Assembly (NCBI GenBank): GCA_902633535.1
Contig: CACPGM010000002.1
Location: 1-38,673 of the forward strand
Direction: 5' to 3'
Source of the DNA: an uncultured Pelagibacteraceae bacterium
GTDB taxonomy: Bacteria; Pseudomonadota; Alphaproteobacteria; Pelagibacterales; Pelagibacteraceae
Length of the DNA stretch: 38,673 bases
The notes below the pieces were generated by a model. That model was not told the DNA's origin and ran no database searches. It worked only from the letters and a program-made list of their open reading frames with translations. Position 1 is the stretch's first letter. The number at the start of each line of letters is the position of its first letter. The position numbers were made by a program, and so were the translations under genes. Positions 34,375 through 38,673 of the stretch are shown here, piece by piece.

Positions 34375-36714
34375 ATGACCAATTTATTTAAAAATATATT
34401 TATCACTATTTTATGTTTATTTTTGCTTGGGATAGTGACTATTTTTATAGTTTTATGGTCTTTTTCAAATAATATCCCAGATTATCGCTTTCTAAAAAAC
34501 TACAAACCACCAGTATCTAGCAAAATGTATTCTGGAAATGGAGAATTAGTAGCTGATTTTTCTAAAGAAAAAAGAATTTTTGTTCCTTATGAAGCAATTC
34601 CAAAAAATGTAATTAATTCTTTTTTGTCTGCTGAGGATAAAAATTTTTTTTCACACCCAGGTGTTGATGCTAAAGGAGTTGTCCGAGCAATTATAAATAA
34701 TATAAAAAATATAATTAGTTCTGAACGACTTGAGGGAGCATCAACTATTACCCAACAAGTAGCAAAAAATTTTCTATTAACAAATGAAATTAGTCTTAAT
34801 AGAAAAATTAAAGAAGCTATTTTAGCATTTAGAATTGAAAGAGCTTTGTCGAAGGAAAGAATTTTAGAATTATATCTTAATCAAATTTATTTAGGTAGTG
34901 GAGCTTATGGTGTGGCAGCAGCTAGCCTGGAGTATTTTGATAAGTCAATTAAAGAACTTAACTATAATGAAACTTCATTATTAGCAGCATTGCCAAAAGC
35001 GCCAAGTAAATATAACCCTTATAGAAATAAAGAATTAGCTAAATTTAGAAGAGATTTGGTTTTAAAAAATTTACTTGATAATAATTTTATTACTAAAAAA
35101 AATTATTTATTTTTTAAAGAACAAGAAATTGAATTAAAAAAAAAGAAAAGAGTTTTTTTAGAAAATTCTCAGTATTATATTGAAGATGTAAGAAAAGAAA
35201 TAATTGAAAAACTCACTTATGATAAAGTTTATAAACAAGGCTATAATATAAATACCCCAATTAATTTAGAACTACAAAAAATTGCTACTCAATCTTTAAG
35301 GGACGGATTGGTCTCTTACGATAGAAGAAAAGGATGGCGTGGAGCAATAAAAAATATTAACTATTCTAAAGATTGGTATAAAAAAATTGAAAAAAAATTC
35401 AAATTAGAAAAGTCTATTAACTGGCAAATAGCAATTGTAAAAAAAATTAATCAATTTAACTCAATTATTGAAACAGAAAATAATTTACAAGGTGAAATTA
35501 AATTTAAAGATATCTCATGGACTAAAAAAGAATTTAAAGATTTATTTAAAGTAGGTGATGTAATCTATGTAAAAAAGATTGATAAAAAATCTTATACTCT
35601 TGAGCAATTACCAAAAATTAATGGAGGTATAGTTGTTATTGACCCATTTACTGGAAGAGTTTTAGCATTAAGTGGTGGGTTTAGTTTTAAAAATAGTGAA
35701 TTTAACAGAACATCACAGGCGTTGAGACAGCCCGGTTCCGCATTTAAACCATTTGTATATGCTCTAGCATTAGAAAATCAATTTACTCCATCATCGTTGA
35801 TTTTAGACGCACCACTTGTTTTGGATCAAGGAATTGATTTAAAAAAATGGAAACCAGAAAATTATGGAAAAAAGTTTTATGGACCATCAACCCTTAGAAT
35901 TGGTCTAGAAAAATCTAGAAATTTGATGACTGTTAGAATAGCACAAAGCCTTGGTATCGATAAGGTTGCTAACTTTTCAAAAAAAATGAATATTTATGAA
36001 AATCCAGATGAATTACTTTCAATATCACTTGGTTCAGCTGAAACAACATTGTTAAATTTAACATCTGCCTATTGTTCATTTGTAAATGGTGGAAAATTAA
36101 TTAATCCTATAATTATTGACCGTATCCAAGATAGTGAAGGCAATACTATATTTAACAATAAAAATAGAGAGTGTATGAATTGTGAAAAAATTTCTTTTAC
36201 CGGAAAAGAATTTCCTAAAATTAAAGATAATTATAAGCAAGTTTTTTCACCTCAAACTGCATATCAATTAACATCAATTTTACAAGGTGTCGTGGAGAGA
36301 GGAACTGGAAAAAAATTGAAAAAATTAGGATTAAATATTGCTGGAAAAACTGGAACTACAAATGAAAATACAGATGCTTGGTTTATTGGATTTACATCTA
36401 ATTTAGTTATAGGCGTCTATGTTGGAATGGATAATCCTGAGCCTTTAGGAAAATACGAGACAGGATCAAAAGCAGCATTACCTATTTTTGAAAAATTTGT
36501 TAAAAAAGCTATTAAAAAATCAGACGCAAGACCATTTAAGGTTGCTGATGATATGACACTTATGGTTGTAGACTCATCAACTGGAGAAAAAGCAAAATTC
36601 ACCTCAAAAAATACAATAATAGAGTCTTATAAAAGTAAAAATGTATCAGAGGGAAAAGTTTTATATTCAAATAATAATAGATTAGATGTTAATAATATAT
36701 TAAGGTTTTATTAA
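34375..36714 (+). CDS. mrcA: Penicillin-binding protein 1A (bifunctional transglycosylase/transpeptidase)
   Basis: Polymerises and cross-links peptidoglycan. 779 residues: one N-terminal membrane helix (about 8-30) and a GT51 transglycosylase domain with Glu87 in SAEDKNFFSHPGVD and EGASTITQQVAKN. An OB-like segment lies between (about 320-410), followed by the transpeptidase domain with Ser455 in QPGSAFKPF (SxxK), SRN at 514-516 and KTGT at 658-661. The stop codon shares one base with the prfB start (TAATG). In many alphaproteobacteria mrcA precedes prfB, as here. Confidence 0.96.
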   Translation: MTNLFKNIFITILCLFLLGIVTIFIVLWSFSNNIPDYRFLKNYKPPVSSKMYSGNGELVADFSKEKRIFVPYEAIPKNVINSFLSAEDKNFFSHPGVDAKGVVRAIINNIKNIISSERLEGASTITQQVAKNFLLTNEISLNRKIKEAILAFRIERALSKERILELYLNQIYLGSGAYGVAAASLEYFDKSIKELNYNETSLLAALPKAPSKYNPYRNKELAKFRRDLVLKNLLDNNFITKKNYLFFKEQEIELKKKKRVFLENSQYYIEDVRKEIIEKLTYDKVYKQGYNINTPINLELQKIATQSLRDGLVSYDRRKGWRGAIKNINYSKDWYKKIEKKFKLEKSINWQIAIVKKINQFNSIIETENNLQGEIKFKDISWTKKEFKDLFKVGDVIYVKKIDKKSYTLEQLPKINGGIVVIDPFTGRVLALSGGFSFKNSEFNRTSQALRQPGSAFKPFVYALALENQFTPSSLILDAPLVLDQGIDLKKWKPENYGKKFYGPSTLRIGLEKSRNLMTVRIAQSLGIDKVANFSKKMNIYENPDELLSISLGSAETTLLNLTSAYCSFVNGGKLINPIIIDRIQDSEGNTIFNNKNRECMNCEKISFTGKEFPKIKDNYKQVFSPQTAYQLTSILQGVVERGTGKKLKKLGLNIAGKTGTTNENTDAWFIGFTSNLVIGVYVGMDNPEPLGKYETGSKAALPIFEKFVKKAIKKSDARPFKVADDMTLMVVDSSTGEKAKFTSKNTIIESYKSKNVSEGKVLYSNNNRLDVNNILRFY

Positions 36715-37806
36715 TGGACGATAAATATTTAAGTTTGAAAAAAGAAATCGAAAATATCAATCAAAGAATTAAGGAGTATCTTTGAGCAGAATAATATTTA
36801 TTTAAAATTAGAAGAACATAATAAAAAGATGCTTGATGCTAATTTTTGGCAAGATAAAGCAAAATCACAAAAAATTGTTAAAGAAAAAAAATTATTTGAG
36901 GATTTGTTAAATTCTCATAGCTCATCAAATAAACAACTTAAAGATTTAGATGATTTATATCATTTGGCATTAGATGAAAAAAATATTGATATTCAAAAAG
37001 AAGTAAATCAAAATATTAAAGAGCTGAGGTTATTTGTTAAGAAGAATGAAATAAAATGTTTTTTGTCTAATGAAGCAGATTCCCTAGACTCATATATTGA
37101 AATACATGCTGGAGCAGGAGGGACTGAGAGTCAAGACTGGGCTAATATGCTTAGAAGAATGTATGCAAAATGGGCTGACAGTAAAAATTTTAAATTTCAA
37201 ATCGTGAGTGAACACAAAGGAGATGAAGCAGGTATTAAATCAACTACATTTAAGATAGAGGGTGACTATATTTTTGGATGGTTGAAAAAAGAGTCAGGTA
37301 TTCATAGGTTAGTCAGAATTTCACCATTTGACTCAGGTGCTAGAAGACACACAAGTTTTGCAAGTGTATGGGTTTATCCTGTAGTTGATGAAGATATTAA
37401 TATTGAAATATTAGAAAAAGATTTAAGGATTGATACTTATCGATCAAGTGGAGCTGGAGGACAGCATGTTAATACGACTGATAGCGCTGTGCGTATTACA
37501 CATATTCCTACAAAAATAGTTGTACAATGCCAAAACGAGAGGTCTCAACACAAAAATAAGTTTACCTGTATGAATATGTTAAAAGCAAGGTTATATGATT
37601 TTGAAATCAAAAAAAAAGATAAACAAAATCAAAATAATGAAACATCTAAATCTGAAATTGGATGGGGCCATCAAATAAGATCGTATATTTTACAGCCTTA
37701 TAGATTAGTTAAAGATAATAGAACAAACCATGAAAGCACGAGTCCTGATAAAGTTTTAGATGGTGAGATAGATGAATTTTTAGAAAGATCATTGCATAAA
37801 ATATAA
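36714..37806 (+). CDS. prfB: Peptide chain release factor 2, made by programmed +1 frameshift
   Basis: Releases the finished protein at UGA and UAA. The first frame starts at ATG 36714 and stops at TGA 36783-36785 after 23 codons. Shifting +1 there (skipping T36783) continues in the frame that ends at 37806, giving 363 residues (E. coli RF2: 365). The recognition tripeptide SPF falls at 203-205 and the catalytic GGQ at 248-250, close to the E. coli positions. A reading from the ATG at 36829 would lose 38 N-terminal residues and is not the true start. It is joined to mrcA before it and the AsmA-like gene after it by TAATG junctions. Confidence 0.96.
36771..36785 (+). promoter_or_regulatory. 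prfB programmed +1 frameshift signal
   Basis: AAGGAG (36771-36776), TAT, CTT (36780-36782), TGA (36783-36785). The Shine-Dalgarno-like element lies 3 bases before CTT, the same spacing as in the E. coli site (AGGGGG TAT CTT TGA). When RF2 is scarce the ribosome pauses at TGA and slips from CTT to TTT, so RF2 controls its own synthesis. The base after TGA is G, where C is typical in E. coli. Confidence 0.95.
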
Positions 37807-38673
37807 TGACTAAAATAATTTATAGAATATTTGTTAGTATAACAACATTATTATTAATAACATTAATATATTTAAGCACTATCGGAATAAAAACAGATAT
37901 TTTTAATTCAAAAATAATTTCCCAAGTAAAAAAAATAGAACCAAATTTAGAAATTAAATTAACAGAAGTAAAAGTAACTCTTAACCCATTTAACTTTGAA
38001 ATTAACGCAAAAACTATCGGTACAGATTTAATTTATAAAGATAAAATTATCAAACTTGAAAGAATTAAATCAAAGATTTCTCTAAAATCATATATAAACA
38101 ATGATTTTGCAGTAAAAGGAATTTTTATATCAACTAAATCTTTAGCAATAAAAGACCTAATCACTTTTGCCAGATTAATAAATAATGACCCAAAAATTTT
38201 TATTGTAAATCAATTTATTAAAAAGGGTTATGTAGTAGCTGATCTAGAATTAGAATTTGATAAACAGGGAAATATCAAAAATAACTATAAACTTAATGGA
38301 ATATTTAATAATGGGCAAATAAGTTTATTTAAAAAATATAATCTAAATAAAATAGATTTTATTTTTAATATAAATCAAAAAAATTTGATATTCAAAGATA
38401 TTAAAATAAGTCTTAATAATAAAGATATCTTAATACCAGAATTAATTTCTTCAAAACAAAATGACGAATATTTAATTTCAGGTAAATTAAATACTATCAA
38501 TACAAATCTTACAACAGACGATATTAAAAAATTAATTAATCATAACTTTATAAAATTGGAGATTGAAAATATTTCATTTAATTCCAAAAATAATTTTAAA
38601 TTTAAACTCAATAAAAAATTTAAAATAAAGGACTTAAATATTCAATCAGATATTGATATTGATAATTTAAAAT
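37806..38673 (+). CDS. AsmA/DUF3971-like membrane-anchored protein (3' end outside window)
   Basis: Starts at an ATG sharing one base with the prfB stop (TAATG) and stays open for about 289 residues to the window end, so the gene is cut. An N-terminal membrane helix (about 4-27) is followed by a long, repetitive beta-rich region. It opens with LEIKLTEVKVTLNPFNFEINA and then short segments of the type 'l..ikskisl.s.i...f.vkgi.i'. This opening is typical of AsmA, TamB and YhdP proteins, which form periplasmic bridges for phospholipid transport to the outer membrane. The exact family is unsure from the N-terminus alone. Confidence 0.7.
   Translation, partial: MTKIIYRIFVSITTLLLITLIYLSTIGIKTDIFNSKIISQVKKIEPNLEIKLTEVKVTLNPFNFEINAKTIGTDLIYKDKIIKLERIKSKISLKSYINNDFAVKGIFISTKSLAIKDLITFARLINNDPKIFIVNQFIKKGYVVADLELEFDKQGNIKNNYKLNGIFNNGQISLFKKYNLNKIDFIFNINQKNLIFKDIKISLNNKDILIPELISSKQNDEYLISGKLNTINTNLTTDDIKKLINHNFIKLEIENISFNSKNNFKFKLNKKFKIKDLNIQSDIDIDNLK

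Noticed and set aside
36829..37806. prfB read as a truncated gene starting at the internal ATG, with the TGA at 36783 as a disabling stop
   Set aside because: The sequence around the TGA matches the programmed frameshift signal exactly in layout, and the joined product has normal RF2 length and motif positions.
1..38673. Mobile elements, CRISPR arrays, defence systems, tRNA or rRNA genes
   Set aside because: I saw no transposase, integrase, spaced repeats, tRNA-like cloverleaf in the short gaps, or rRNA sequence. Base composition and gene order stay uniform throughout.

Overview
The window looks like chromosomal DNA from a free-living SAR11-type alphaproteobacterium (Pelagibacterales, 'Candidatus Pelagibacter' relatives). 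It is very AT-rich. Coding density is near total, no gap exceeds about 125 bases, and Lys, Asn and Ile are abundant in the proteins. The gene order is alphaproteobacterial: fabD-fabG-acpP ... gmk / rsmA-pdxA-surA-lptD-lptG-lptF / pepA, NDUFA12-DUF2155 next to accC-accB-aroQ, DUF2066-hda next to purM-purN, and rne / mrcA-prfB. I see no tRNA, rRNA, CRISPR array, insertion sequence, prophage or repeat family.

Layout. 1-640: the end of an unrecognised protein cut by the window edge, and a small ORF6C-like protein. 705-3628: a divergent cytidylate kinase-like protein, an MFS transporter and an EamA transporter. 3648-9458, minus strand: purF, cvpA, an RND-superfamily membrane protein and the replicative helicase dnaB. 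9526-10623, minus strand: the ribosomal genes rplI-rpsR-rpsF. 10711-13300, plus strand: fabD-fabG-acpP-gmk. 13289-20530, minus strand: rsmA-pdxA-surA-lptD-lptG-lptF, an outer-membrane/LPS assembly block with an rRNA methyltransferase and a vitamin B6 gene. 20584-22444: pepA-ndk. 22434-24024, minus strand: purM-purN. 24047-27549: DUF2066-hda-aspS. 27550-28371, minus strand: a stand-alone protein resembling the tail of class II ribonucleotide reductase. 28486-29218: NDUFA12-DUF2155. 29215-31422, minus strand: aroQ-accB-accC. 31439-32433: thiS-thiG. 32426-34273, minus strand: RNase E/G. 34375 to the right edge: mrcA-prfB (with a programmed +1 frameshift) and the start of an AsmA-like protein.

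The content is core metabolism and cell biology: fatty acid initiation (fabD, fabG, acpP, accB, accC), purine synthesis (purF, purM, purN, gmk), envelope building (lptDFG, surA, mrcA, the AsmA-like protein), replication control (dnaB, hda) and translation (S6, S18, L9, AspRS, RF2, RsmA). I found no new multi-gene defence or mobile system. The points worth a second look are changes in core enzymes: PurF has lost three cysteines expected to hold its Fe-S cluster, RNase E/G lacks the zinc-link motif, PdxA and Cmk have altered signature loops, and the NrdJ-tail-like protein stands alone. Also notable are a missing fabF/mltG segment between acpP and gmk, the RF2 frameshift site, and convergent genes whose ends overlap with no room for terminators.
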